Positions 1 to 9,399 are shown, numbered from the stretch's first letter. The stretch is 64,000 bases of DNA from CADEEN01 sp963840805 (GCA_963840805.1 CAWJAJ010000002.1:62001-126000), one strand, 5' to 3'. Made by a program: numbers and translations. Notes: generated by a model not told the origin, from the letters alone.

Positions 1-664
1 CTCATTCAGCCGCGCTGCTTCAACATCCAGTTGCCCGTCCGACGCGATGATGACGCCCTTCTCGCGCTGATAGGCGGACAGCTTCGCCTGCGCTCGCTCG
101 ACATTCGCCCGCAACTCCTTGCCGCGCGTGTCAAAGAAGGTCGAGTACTGCTTTGCCGGGTCGACCCTCAGTTCGAGACTGACGTCCATGATAGGCCTGC
201 ACGAACGCATTCGCCACCATCGCCGCCTTGACCGGGTCGGAGGACTTGAAGCTGACGCTGATCACGTTGGATTCGCGCGACGGCTTGACATCAAGCGAGA
301 CGTTGAATCGCCTCGACGAGCCAAGCCTCGAGACTGCCGGCGCCCTCGGTGGCCTTCAACCATTGCTTCGCGCGCCTTCGGCTCTTGCGGCAAGACCGAG
401 CTTGCGCACCACATGTTGCGCGACGCGGTCGCTCTTGAGCACATCGACCTGCGTTGCCATGAAGGCAGGTGACGGGTTGCCGGAATACATCGCCGCAGCC
501 ACCGGGTCAGGCCGGCTCTGGTCGACCACCAGCGTCGCGGTCGCGGTGTACTGCTTGGTCTGCACCAGGCTGATGCCGATTGCGCTGCCGACCGTCAGCA
601 GGAAGATCAGCACGGCCACCCACCAACGCGCCCGCAGGATCGACAGAAATTGACTCAAGTTCAT
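1..664 (-). CDS. epsF: EpsF-like chain length determinant (Wzz family), partial and frameshifted
   Basis: Inner-membrane polysaccharide co-polymerase that would set chain length of an exported exopolysaccharide. The N-terminus starts MNLSQFLSILRARWW and has a transmembrane helix at about residues 14-34, followed by a Wzz domain. The coding sequence continues to the window edge only if about four one-base insertions are removed, near 388, 365, 308 and 190. After that it reads through motifs typical of EpsF proteins: DVKPSRESNVI, SFKSSDPVKAA and DPAKQYSTFF. The start lies 11 bp after the stop of the epsE gene, so the two form an operon. The C-terminus is outside the window. The breaks look like base overcalls rather than decay because protein conservation resumes at full strength in each new frame. 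Confidence 0.8.
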
Positions 665-675
665 CGCATTCCCCG

Positions 676-1494
676 TCAGAACAGGCTCTCACGAACAAAG
701 ACCACATCATCCTGCTGCAATTGGTCCTGCAGGCCGGGCGTCAGTTCCTGCACCACACCGTCCGGCGCCCTTGCGATGCACGCGAATGCCCCGTTGCGTG
801 CCTCGCTGCGTCAGGCCGCCGCCCGCGGCGAGCGCCTGCAGCACCGTCATGCCCCGCTCCAGGCGCAGCGCCCCCGGCTTTTGCACCTCACCGTAGATGT
901 AGACCTGCGGCATGCGATCGACATAGACGACATCATTGTTCTGGATCACGATGTCCTGCGCCGAGCTATCGCCGCGAAAGAGCGTACGAAAGTCAATCTG
1001 CGTCCGGAACGGTTTGCCGTCGCGCGTCCCAACCACGGTCAGCATGTCGCTGCCATCCGGCGCCACGCCACCCGCCAGCGCCATGAGGTCGGACAGGCGC
1101 GTGTTGGCCAACTCGAGCGTGTAGCGGCCCGGCCGCACCGCATGCCCGAGCACGGAGGCCTGGCTGCCGCGAAGCTGGGTGACGAGGATCGACACCTGAG
1201 GTTGCTTCAGGAACTTGCCGGCCAGCAAGCCGTCGGCCAAGCCGCTTCTCAGCCTGGCTGATGGTCAACCCGCCCAGGGTCACGGGGCCCAAGCAGGGGG
1301 TAGCTCACAACCCCGGACTCCGGAATGCGGGTTTCCAGCGAAAGCTCCGGGCTCTGAAACACCGTCACGCGAATGACGTCACCGGCGCCGAGCACGTAGT
1401 CGGTCTTGGCCGCCGGGCTCTGTGCGCGCACGACGCTTGCAAGCGCGAGGAGCACAAGCAGGAACAAGCTCCGCAACAGCATGGCTCTCATCAT
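676..1494 (-). CDS. epsE: EpsE-like polysaccharide export protein (Wza family), frameshifted
   Basis: Periplasmic/outer-membrane polysaccharide export protein. The start at 1494 is preceded by GAGGAACGA. A signal peptide (MMRAMLLRSLFLLVLL...VRAQS) is followed by the export domain (DYVLGAGDVIRVTVFQSPEL) and two SLBB-type ligand-binding segments, one around LSDLMALAGGVAPDG and one around VYIYGEVQKPGALRLERG. The C-terminus ends in QQDDVVFVRESLF. Three one-base insertions, near 1290, 1240 and 765, split it. The one near 1290 is an extra C in a GGGCCCC tract. The signal peptide lacks an obvious lipobox cysteine, as in EpsE rather than classical Wza. It is followed by epsF and preceded by a sigma-54-like promoter. 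Confidence 0.82.
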
Positions 1495-1609
1495 TCGTTC
1501 CTCAACGTATCCCAGCGATGGCACCAACATCACGCGATCTCCCAGACATCGTGGCAGCAACTGTGTCGCAGGACACGGCGCCGAACTTCCGATTGGCAAC
1601 ATCATGCCC

Positions 1610-1624
1610 ACAAGCACAGTGCCA
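1610..1624 (-). promoter_or_regulatory. Sigma-54-like promoter upstream of epsE
   Basis: On the minus strand the sequence TGGCACTGTGCTTGT matches the RpoN consensus TGGCAC-N5-TTGC at all positions except the last (GT instead of GC in the -12 element). It lies about 115 bp before the epsE start. Exopolysaccharide/PEP-CTERM loci of beta-proteobacteria often carry the PrsK/PrsR sigma-54 regulators, which fits, but no regulator gene is in view. Confidence 0.4.
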
Positions 1625-1915
1625 ACCAGAAATCGAGACTGCGAGTCTAATGCTCGGCTAACACGTCACACCAACCCCGAGTCACGGGAGCAGCGTTGGT
1701 GCGAGCCACAGTCGCAGTGCTCTCGTGACGGTATCGACGGTTTTGGCCAGTCCACACCCCGCGATGGCCAGATACTGTAGTGCTGCATCGGGCAACCTCA
1801 GGCCAGCCCGTGAACGTCAAGCCGGCTTGGCTTGCGGGGCGGCGGGCCGACGCCGATTGATCGACGCGATCGGCGGTCGGAGGTCAAGCGATAGACGACA
1901 TTTCGTGTCTTGCGC
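1625..1915. other. Intergenic stretch without a gene
   Basis: Sequence between the dikinase-like gene and the eps promoter. Neither strand holds a reading frame with coding character or a recognisable motif. With 1495-1609 it forms a gene-free gap of about 420 bp that serves as leader and promoter region of epsE. Confidence 0.5.
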
Positions 1916-3823
1916 CTAACCCAATCCAGCGAGCCCTCTTTTCGCGTCGACCGGCTCCGCACGGTCCAGGTCGTAGACAACCTTGTAGGGGCGCGCCTGC
2001 AGGATGACGAAGCGCCGCTCCGCCGTCATCGCGAATTCGACGTCCATGGCGTTGGCACTCTCGGCATGCGCGGGGAGCATCGTGTCGTGGATGCGAAACA
2101 GTTGATCGGTCAGACCGTGGACATCGGATTCACCAAGGATGAGCGCCCCATTGGTGAGTGAGCTGTGGCTGATCAATTCGGCATAGTATCCGCCGGTCAG
2201 GTCGACACGAGGTACTGCTCCGGAAGTTCGTTGCCGATCGCGCCGGTGACCGTCGTACCGACCGCTTGCGAGTTGATGAGGACCCCGCGCCGGCCCTCTT
2301 TGAAAGGGTTCTCGGTGATCGCCACGCCGGTCGCGATGGCTCCATCGATGAACGGTTGAATCAGCACGGCCATGGCCACCGTTCGGTGATCGATGCGATA
2401 CCACTCGCGCTCCTCGAAGGCGCGCTGCAGCCACACACTGGCCCAGACAAAACGCAGCGCCTCGGCGATCTGGTCGGCGGTTGGATCGGCAGGAACTACG
2501 GTGCTTTCGTAGAGGCCGGCTCCGTTGAAGCCGGCCAAGTCCTCCGCATTCGTACTGCTGCGGAAGATGAATCGACCCGACCGCGAGATGGCGCGCAACT
2601 TCTGGCCGATCGCGGCAAGCAGGTCGGGGGCCACCGGCTGGGCGACGATGGCGGCGCGCAGGCGGGCCAGCCAGTCGGCGCGCAACGATGCATCGTTGTT
2701 GAACGCAGGATCGGCGAGCATGGCGTCGATCTCGTCGGCAAGGCCGGCGGAATCGAGATGTGCTGCATAGGCCGAAAAGGGGAGCGCGACTCCCCCGCGG
2801 GGTTGCCACGCCTTCGATCGCACACAGCTCCCCGACTTGGGCCGCTTTGGCGCCCACGTAGCGGATGGCGCCGGCAGGCAGCGAGTCCACGTCGAGCAGC
2901 CCTGCTGCGTGTAAATCCCGGTCGGGTCGGAATGGTGCCGTGGGCGCGTCGCCGCCCACGCCGCTTCCGCGTCGGCTGCGATCGGCACGCTCCAGGCTGT
3001 AGTCCGCGTCGGCGACGGTGAGCTTTACCAGTTCACCCTCCAATCGTTGAAAGGCCTCGAGGTCGATCGCGGCACGCAGCGCCATGTCCGGCGTGTTGCG
3101 GTTGCGGCTCAGCACCGCCACGTGCGCAAGTGGTGCCTGGAGTTCGCTGGTGACGAGCGCAGCGACAGGCGGAATCTGAATCGGCACGTGGTCGATAACC
3201 ACGATGTCAAAAGGACGCACACTGGACACATCGAGCGTGCCTCGCACCAGACGAACGTAGCCGTAGGCCACGCCGAGTACCACCGGCTGGTATTCGACGA
3301 GTGGCGTTGATGGCGTCTCGCGAAAGCACGGGCAGCTGATCGCCCAAGGGCTCGATGCGCGTCGCCTGGCGGAGCGTCACGGGGCGAAACCGCAGGTTGG
3401 TCGCCACGTGACCCGTTCAGCGACATGGCCGAGCATCCAGGCAATCCAGTCTGCCGTCAGCAGATCGGAGGGATCCAGCTCGACCGTCCAATGGTCGCCG
3501 TCGAGATAGTGCATGACCGATCCCAACACGAACCGACGATCTTCGCGCAGGTACTCGGCGAGGATGAAGCGGTTGTAGTCGACGTGAGGATCGATGAAGC
3601 GCTGCACGAAGCCGTAGTGCGAAAACCACTTTGACGAGTTCAGGAAGTACGTACGCCGGTCGTCGTGAAGATCGATCACGAACTTCACGGTCTCGGTGCG
3701 GGCGACTGTGTGACGGCCGTGTCGCGCCGACACGGTCACCCAATCGCCGGGCCTGTCGATACGTGTCAAGAAGTCGGCGCGCCCTGCGTGCGGCCGAATG
3801 AGATCGCTCAATGCTGCAAACAT
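1916..3823 (-). CDS. PEP-utilising/pyruvate dikinase-like protein with permuted domains, frameshifted
   Basis: The start at 3823 has AAGGTGG six bases upstream. The N-terminal ~150 residues have no recognised domain. Next comes a swivelling phosphohistidine-type segment (QAPLAHVAVLSRNRNTP, with the expected histidine). Last comes a PPDK/PEP-synthase ATP-binding domain (FRSSTNAEDLAGFNGAGLYES, then VLIQPFIDGAIATGVAITENP and FVILQARPY). In classical PEP synthase the ATP-binding domain comes first and a PEP-binding barrel last. Here the His domain precedes it and no barrel is present, so the substrate is unknown and may not be PEP. Breaks near 3395, 3305, 2800 (an extra G in a G-run) and 2200 divide the frame. 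About 635 residues after repair. Confidence 0.68.
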
Positions 3824-3841
3824 AGAGTGCCACCTTGATAC

Positions 3842-3905
3842 ATGGGACTGGGCGCTCCGCCAAACGAAAAGATATGGGACTAGGCACTCCGAAAAACGAA
3901 AAGAG
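3842..3905. repeat. Two tandem 32-bp imperfect repeats
   Basis: The unit beginning ATGGGACTGGGCGCTCC at 3842 recurs at 3874 as ATGGGACTAGGCACTCC. Both end in an AAACGAAAAG tract. The pair sits 19 bp upstream of the dikinase-like gene start, inside a 282-bp A/T-richer gap (3824-4105) that otherwise holds nothing recognisable. It could be a paired regulator site or a simple duplication. Confidence 0.6.
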
Positions 3906-4105
3906 TCTGTAAGGTGCCATAGAATAGGTAGGGGGTGAGATCAGACTAGTGATAGGAAAGCTGAAACGCGAAATATGTCGGCACGCGCCATCAGTAGGTT
4001 GGGGCCGCGATCCGACTTGTCCTACCTGGCTAGAACTGAAACCCATGACCGGAAGCGAGCTAGCGGACAGTACGTATGACAAGGTATAGGAACGGCGACG
4101 CATGT

Positions 4106-4930
4106 TCAGGGTAACGTGACGCTGTAGGTCTCCGCAGTCGTACCCAAGAACAAGACGACAGTGAATGTCTTGGCACCCGTTCGCGTTACCGACGCCGAGC
4201 CATTCGTCGCGAACACGTTGGCCTCGCCACTCGTGGACGTGAAGTCATTGAACGTCACGTTCCATGTGCCCTGGCCACAGTTGCACTGGTGCGAACCGTT
4301 GGCTGTGCCACTGCTCGAGTAGCTGATGTCGGAGCCCCAAACATAGTTACCGACATCCGTGGTGCAGGAAGGGCCCGCGCCAGCAGTGGAAGGAGGCAAG
4401 CACGTGACCGACCCGGACGCCATGCTGGCCAATCCGCCTGGGCCAGCCAACTGCAAGTTGGCGAAGTCAAGCCGATAGCTGGTCACCGCCCCGCCTGCGC
4501 CAACCGTGGGCGTCACGCGCGACGTTCCGTTAAAGGTGTAGGTGCCGTCGGAGCAACTGTTGTAGGTGTAGTCGATGCTGCCGTCGGCATTGGCAGCAAG
4601 ATCGACCTGACCGCTGCTGCAACTGTACGTCTGCGGTGCCGCGCTGCCGATCCCAGGGACCAGTGAGCCCAATGCCTTGGTCGCTTGGGCATCATCGGCG
4701 AGGGCATAGACACTGACCATTTCCTCGACCAATGGAATCACCGCGCTGAGGCTCTGACTGAGGGAGAGCGTCGGCGTGCTCAGTCCGGTATTGGACGGGG
4801 GCGTCGGTGCAATCGATGAGCCAACGCTGCTCGCGCTGGCTGCGCCACTGTCACCGCCTCCACCGCAGGCGGAGAGCCCTGCCAGCCCGATAACCAGAAC
4901 CATCGCGCGCAAAAGTGATGATGACTTCAT
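4106..4930 (-). CDS. Orphan lipoprotein of unknown function
   Basis: 274 residues. The N-terminus MKSSSLLRAMVLVIGLAGLSACGGGG is a lipoprotein signal with lipobox LSAC, so the mature protein should be lipid-anchored in the envelope. The mature part is rich in Ser, Thr, Gly and Asn, predicted beta-rich, with several cysteines (YSCSSG, NSCSDG, TCLPPS, QCNCGQG) that could form disulfides. I recognise no family. It lies between the dikinase-like gene and a decayed transposase, in DNA with weaker G/C third-position bias than the rest of the window, which suggests acquisition. Confidence 0.7.
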   Translation of the reverse strand: MKSSSLLRAMVLVIGLAGLSACGGGGDSGAASASSVGSSIAPTPPSNTGLSTPTLSLSQSLSAVIPLVEEMVSVYALADDAQATKALGSLVPGIGSAAPQTYSCSSGQVDLAANADGSIDYTYNSCSDGTYTFNGTSRVTPTVGAGGAVTSYRLDFANLQLAGPGGLASMASGSVTCLPPSTAGAGPSCTTDVGNYVWGSDISYSSSGTANGSHQCNCGQGTWNVTFNDFTSTSGEANVFATNGSASVTRTGAKTFTVVLFLGTTAETYSVTLP

Positions 4931-5044
4931 GTTTGGTCTCTGTTTCCTCTGGGAACTGCGTTGAGATTCGCTGACGCCACTCTACGTTAGCGACCGCACA
5001 CCGCATACGCGCAAACGCGGGGATCGATCGCATGCCAATGTGCT

Positions 5045-5240
5045 CTATTCACGCTGTTGGACGATGATGCGACCCGTCCCCGTGCCCGGCCGCGCGAAGT
5101 GCGGCGCTGACACGCGCCGTCCATGAGCCCATTCGCCCAGCCCCATCGAGGCAAACTCGGCGCCTTCATCCACGCTGAGGATCTTGGGTATCACTCGGTC
5201 TATGGCGAGCCGATTGAGCGCCTTGCCCATGACGTGCCGC
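5045..5240 (-). pseudogene. Remnant of an IS3-type transposase (OrfB integrase core)
   Basis: A minus-strand segment encodes LNRLAIDRVIPKILSVDEGAEFAS then LGEWAHGRRV and FARPGTGTGRI. This matches the IS3/IS407 integrase core pattern (LDRLA..RG.PK...DNG.EFTS..LD.WA...GV...F.RPGKPTDN). The region around the second catalytic aspartate survives as VDEGAEF. No start, terminal inverted repeat or complete frame remains. It lies in a 537-bp gap (4931-5467) that otherwise shows no gene. Its position matches the point where the usual ubiE neighbourhood is lost. Confidence 0.55.
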
Positions 5241-5467
5241 CGCGAGAACTTTGGCAGATCCGGGCTTCAGGTCGGCAGCAAGGAGCTCGAGCCCCACTCC
5301 CCAACCCCTCGAGCACGCGCCGCCGTGGAGCCTGAGCGACACTACGGGTTGTTACGCCGAACCCGGCGCGCGGCTGCACTGACGCACCACTGGTCTGGCC
5401 GCTTCGGCATGACCTGGCTGCGATGTGCGTCGATGGTTCCTAGACGTGCATGCGGCGAGCCGCAGTT

Positions 5468-5887
5468 TCAACGTTGCGCGCGCAGGTGCGCCATCAGCGC
5501 CTGCAGCTCCTGCTGCACCGCTGCCGGGAAGCCCCGCCGCCCGCCGCGGTAATCGTTGATCATGTGGTCGAGCACCTGCAGGCTGTAGGCGGCATCGGCC
5601 CAGGCGCTGGCAATCGCATTCACGACGCGCGGAAACTGCTCGCAGGTGATGTGCGGCCGCAACGTGGGGGGCAGGCTGATGACCCAATCCATCGCCGCGC
5701 CGGTGAGTGCGCGGTCGACGGGCGTGGGCTTGCGCCGCTGCTGCTCCCAGTAGCCTGGCTGCAGGTGCTTGACCTCGGCAATCCCGGGCGGCAATTCATC
5801 GAGCGCCTGGCGCGCGTGTTCAAAATCCGTGATCTCGAAGTCGATCGAGCCTGGCGGTGGCGGTTTCGGCGGTTGCTGGCTGGCCAT
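5468..5887 (-). CDS. Conserved hypothetical protein
   Basis: 139 residues, starting MASQQPPKPPPPGS, with a proline-rich head and then a soluble, probably helical body (FEHARQALDELPPGIAEVKHLQPGYW; DMVQQ-like C-terminus rich in Gln, Leu and Arg). It has no signal peptide or membrane segment. I recall similar small proteins in other Burkholderiales but know no function. It lies 110 bp downstream of ubiE on the same strand and may be transcribed with it. Confidence 0.65.
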   Translation of the reverse strand: MASQQPPKPPPPGSIDFEITDFEHARQALDELPPGIAEVKHLQPGYWEQQRRKPTPVDRALTGAAMDWVISLPPTLRPHITCEQFPRVVNAIASAWADAAYSLQVLDHMINDYRGGRRGFPAAVQQELQALMAHLRAQR

Positions 5888-5997
5888 GTTTGCGTCTCGG
5901 GAGTGCGCTGCGCCGCAGTGTCACAAATTGTGGCGCAGCGCACGCCGTTCTTTCAATCCATGTTTATCGGGAAGGATACCGGGTTGACTGCCAGGCG

Positions 5998-6738
5998 TCA
6001 GCAGCGCACCCCCACGTGCAACGCCACCACGCCGCCGGTCAGGTTGTGCACGTCGACGTGCCCAAAGCCGGCGGCCTTCATCATCGCCTTCAGTGCGGCC
6101 TGGTCGGGGTGCACGCGGATCGACTCGGCCAGGTAGCGGTAGCTGTCGCCGTCGCCGGCCACCCATTGGCCGAGCCGGGGCAGTACGTTGAACGAGTACC
6201 AGTCGTAGGCCTTGGCCAGCGGCGGCGCCACCTTGGAGAACTCCAGCACCAGCAGCCTGCCGCCCGGCCGCAGCACGCGGGCCATCTCGGCCAGCGCCTG
6301 CTCCTTGTGCGTCATGTTGCGCACGCCGAAGGCCACGCTGACGAGGTCGAACGAGGCGTCAGGCAGCGGCAGGCGCTCGCCGTCGCAGATCACGGTGGGC
6401 AGCACCAGGCCCTCGTCGAGCAGGCGGTCGCGGCCCTGGCGCAGCATGGCCTCATTGATATCGGTGTGCAGCACCAGGCCGCTGGCACCCACCTTGCGAG
6501 CAAACGCGCGCGCCAGATCGCCGGTGCCGCCCGCAATGTCGAGCACGCGGTCACCTTCGCGCAGGTTGGCAACCGCCACCGTGTAAGCCTTCCAGGCCCG
6601 GTGCAGGCCGAGCGACATCAGGTCGTTCATCAGGTCGTACTTCGACGCCACCGCGTCGAAAACGCCGCGTACGCGCCGGGCCTTTTCGGCCTCGGCCACC
6701 GATTCGAAGCCGAAGTGGGTCTTGGCGGGCTCGCTCAT
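5998..6738 (-). CDS. ubiE: Demethylmenaquinone/2-polyprenyl-1,4-benzoquinol methyltransferase
   Basis: SAM-dependent C-methyltransferase of ubiquinone (and menaquinone) synthesis, 246 residues. Family signatures visible are THFGFESV and YDLMNDLMSLGLHRAWK near the N-terminus, the SAM-binding glycine motif LDIAGGTGDLA, VAFGVRNMTHKEQAL, and the end NLTGGVVALHVGVR. ATG at 6738 is preceded by GAGGG. It follows a DUF971 gene by 13 bp, as in many Burkholderiales. The usual next genes (a Tim44-like gene, ubiJ, ubiB) are not present; a hypothetical gene and a transposase remnant follow instead. Confidence 0.96.
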   Translation of the reverse strand: MSEPAKTHFGFESVAEAEKARRVRGVFDAVASKYDLMNDLMSLGLHRAWKAYTVAVANLREGDRVLDIAGGTGDLARAFARKVGASGLVLHTDINEAMLRQGRDRLLDEGLVLPTVICDGERLPLPDASFDLVSVAFGVRNMTHKEQALAEMARVLRPGGRLLVLEFSKVAPPLAKAYDWYSFNVLPRLGQWVAGDGDSYRYLAESIRVHPDQAALKAMMKAAGFGHVDVHNLTGGVVALHVGVRC

Positions 6739-6751
6739 CGCCGTGATGCCC

Positions 6752-7156
6752 TCAGTGAGAGTGACCGCAGGCCGATCCCGCGGTCTTCGCCATCGGCGCA
6801 TCGCGCGACAAGCCGGCCGCCGCCAGGCGCGCCTCGTACTCCTGCCACAAGCGAGCCTGCTGCGTGCCGAGGTGGTACAGGTATTCCCAAGAGAAGATGC
6901 CCGAGCTGTGGCCGTCGCTGAAGGTCGGCTGCACGGCGTAGTGGCCGACTGCTTCGAGGCTGTCGATGCCGACGTCGCGCTTGCCGGTCTGCAACACTTC
7001 CTGCCCCGGGCCATGGCCCTGCACCTCGGCCGACGGTGAGTAGACGCGCATCAGTTCGAACGGGATGCGAAAGGTAGCGCCGTCGTCGAAGCCGATCTCG
7101 AGCAGACGCGACTGCTGGTGCACGGTGAGCGTGGTGGGGCGGGGCATGTCTGGCAT
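6752..7156 (-). CDS. DUF971 (gamma-butyrobetaine hydroxylase-like N-terminal domain) protein
   Basis: Small soluble protein of about 134 residues if it starts at MPDMPRPTTLTVHQQSRLLEI (7156); an upstream start at 7204 is possible. The body carries the DUF971 pattern: LEIGFDDGATFRIPFELMRVYSPSAEVQGHG, DVGIDSLEAVGHYAVQPTFSDGHSSGIFSWEYLY. The fold is also found at the N-terminus of gamma-butyrobetaine hydroxylase, but the stand-alone role is unproven. A His-rich end (GSACGHSH) could bind metal. It is translated just ahead of ubiE. Confidence 0.88.
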   Translation of the reverse strand: MPDMPRPTTLTVHQQSRLLEIGFDDGATFRIPFELMRVYSPSAEVQGHGPGQEVLQTGKRDVGIDSLEAVGHYAVQPTFSDGHSSGIFSWEYLYHLGTQQARLWQEYEARLAAAGLSRDAPMAKTAGSACGHSH

Positions 7157-7286
7157 GGCCGAAGTGTATCTGTGCACGCATTGCGGCTGGATATCCAGCG
7201 GCATAGTTCACGCAGCCTGCACCATTGGCGTGCGCGAGCGCAGCGCAGAGCGATGCGACAACGGAACAATACGGCACCTCCCCGCC

Positions 7287-9365
7287 ATGCTGCCGATGCC
7301 CTTCGATCCGACGTCACTCGCGCTCTTGTTTCCGCTCGTCGCGTGGGCCATCAGCGCCTCGCTGCTGGCCGTCAGCGCTGCCGTGGCCGCCGAGTCGCGG
7401 GCGCCTGGCGCGCAACGCTCGCGCAACCTGGGTCTGATCGCCAACACCCTGCTGGCCGCGGGCGTCTGGTGGCCGGGTCATCAGGCCGCCGTGCCCAACG
7501 GTGGCGAATTTGCGTTGCTGGCCGCCTTGGCCCTGATCGGCTGGTCAGCCGCGTATGTCTCGCGATTGGGCACGGCCCGCCCCTGGCATGACGGTGAACA
7601 CCTGCGCGGTGTAGCCGGCACGCTGCTGGTCTCGATGCTGTGCGTCTCGGTTTTGCACACGATGCAGGGCAGCGGGCTGGCATGGAGCCACGGCGGGCTG
7701 ATCGCCATTGGGGTATTGCTCGCGCTGTCACTGCGTGTGCTTCACGCCAAGCCGGCTCGGACGCAGCATGCCCTGGCATGCCGCTTATCGGGTGCCGCTG
7801 TCGCTGCGGCGGCACTTTGCGCGGCCAGCTACCGCACGCCCGCGCCATCAACGGCACTGCTCGATCCGGCCCTGCTGCCGATGGCCGCGCTGGTCGCACT
7901 CGGGGGTTTTCTCGTCACCGTGCTGCGCCAGGCGCGCCGCCAGCGGCTGGCGCAAGCGACGGCGCCGTCCGTCAGGGCGAACGTCGATCCCCTGACGGGC
8001 CTGCCCGACCGCGCCGCGCTCGAGGCCACCCTGCTCAAGGCGACGGCCGTGTGCGACCGCGAGCGCCGGCAGTTGGCCCTGCTGACACTCAACCTCGATG
8101 GCTTCAAGCCCGTCAATGCCACCTACGGCCACGCGGTAGGCGATCAATTGCTGCGCCAGGCCGGCACGCGCATCCGCCGCCTGAAGAAGAAGGGCGACTT
8201 GCTTGCCCGCCTGGGGGGCGACGAATTCGTGCTCCTGCTCGACGACAGCACCACCCCGGCCGAACTGGCGCGCCTGGCCGGACGGATCATCGAAATCCTG
8301 GCCCAGCCGTTTCGCTTCGGCACCCGCGAAATCGTTCTTTCGTGCTCGATCGGCGTTGCGCTCTACCCCGACCACGGCGCACCCGAGAAACTGCTGGCGC
8401 GCAGCGATGCGGCGTTGCGCGCGGCCAAGCGTGCCGGTGGCGCCCGGATCAGCTTCTACAACGCCGACATGGAAGCCGACCTGGCCGAGAACTTCGACCT
8501 GCTGGGCGACTTTCGCCATGCGCTGGAGCATGACGAACTCAAGCTCTACTATCAACCCAAGATCGATGCCGCGAGCGGCCAGATCACTGCCGCCGAAGCG
8601 CTGCTGCGCTGGCGCCACGCACGGCGCGGCGAGGTTTCACCGGCCGTGTTCGTGGCCCTGGCCGAGCGCTTCGGCCTGGTCGGCCGGCTTGGCGACTGGG
8701 TCATCGAGTCGGCCTGCCGCCAAGCACGCAACTGGGCCGACCACGGGCTGCACATGCGGGTGGCGATCAACCTGTCGGCGCAGCACCTGCGCCAACCCGA
8801 CATTGCGTCGCGCATCCAGAAGGCATTGCGGCGCCACGGCGTTGACCCGGCGCGGCTGACTTGCGAGATCACCGAGACCCTGGCCATGGAGAACACCGCC
8901 GCGACCCAGGCCACGTTCGCACAGCTCGGCGCGGCGGGCGTGCACATTTCGATCGACGATTTCGGCACCGGCTACTCCAGTCTGGCTTACCTGCGTAAGC
9001 TGCCAGCCAGCGAGATCAAGATCGACCGCAGCTTCGTGCACGACCTCGAACGCAGCAACGACGCGCGCGCGGTGGTCGACGCGGTGATCAAACTCGCTCA
9101 CGCGCTGGGCAAGCGCGTGGTGGCCGAGGGTGTCGAGACCGTGCGCCAGCGGCGTATCCTGACCGAGCTGGGCTGCAACGAATTGCAGGGCTACCTGTTC
9201 GCGCACCCGATGCCGGCCGAGGACCTGCTGCAATGGGCACTGGAGGCGAAACAGGGTGACGCACAGGCCTTTCGCAGCTCGCTGTATGTCCCCGCAGGCA
9301 CCGCCATCAAAACCAACGTCGACGTCGCGCGCGGCGTATCGGCGCAACCGCAGCCACTGCACTGA
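7287..9365 (+). CDS. Membrane GGDEF-EAL cyclic-di-GMP protein
   Basis: 692 residues if translation starts at MLPMPFDPTS. Five to six hydrophobic segments at about residues 10-215 form an N-terminal membrane sensor. A GGDEF domain (GGDEF at 310-314) and an EAL domain (EALLRW at 437, later DDFGTGYSSLAYLRKLP) follow, so both cyclase and phosphodiesterase motifs look intact. The inhibitory site in front of GGDEF reads KKGD instead of RxxD, so product inhibition may be weak. It is divergent from the DUF971-ubiE pair and convergent with the large oxidoreductase. An upstream in-frame ATG at 7065 would overlap the DUF971 gene and is unlikely. Confidence 0.9.
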   Translation: MLPMPFDPTSLALLFPLVAWAISASLLAVSAAVAAESRAPGAQRSRNLGLIANTLLAAGVWWPGHQAAVPNGGEFALLAALALIGWSAAYVSRLGTARPWHDGEHLRGVAGTLLVSMLCVSVLHTMQGSGLAWSHGGLIAIGVLLALSLRVLHAKPARTQHALACRLSGAAVAAAALCAASYRTPAPSTALLDPALLPMAALVALGGFLVTVLRQARRQRLAQATAPSVRANVDPLTGLPDRAALEATLLKATAVCDRERRQLALLTLNLDGFKPVNATYGHAVGDQLLRQAGTRIRRLKKKGDLLARLGGDEFVLLLDDSTTPAELARLAGRIIEILAQPFRFGTREIVLSCSIGVALYPDHGAPEKLLARSDAALRAAKRAGGARISFYNADMEADLAENFDLLGDFRHALEHDELKLYYQPKIDAASGQITAAEALLRWRHARRGEVSPAVFVALAERFGLVGRLGDWVIESACRQARNWADHGLHMRVAINLSAQHLRQPDIASRIQKALRRHGVDPARLTCEITETLAMENTAATQATFAQLGAAGVHISIDDFGTGYSSLAYLRKLPASEIKIDRSFVHDLERSNDARAVVDAVIKLAHALGKRVVAEGVETVRQRRILTELGCNELQGYLFAHPMPAEDLLQWALEAKQGDAQAFRSSLYVPAGTAIKTNVDVARGVSAQPQPLH

Positions 9366-9399
9366 ACCTCAGGTCGACGCCGGGTCGCCATAAGCGCGT

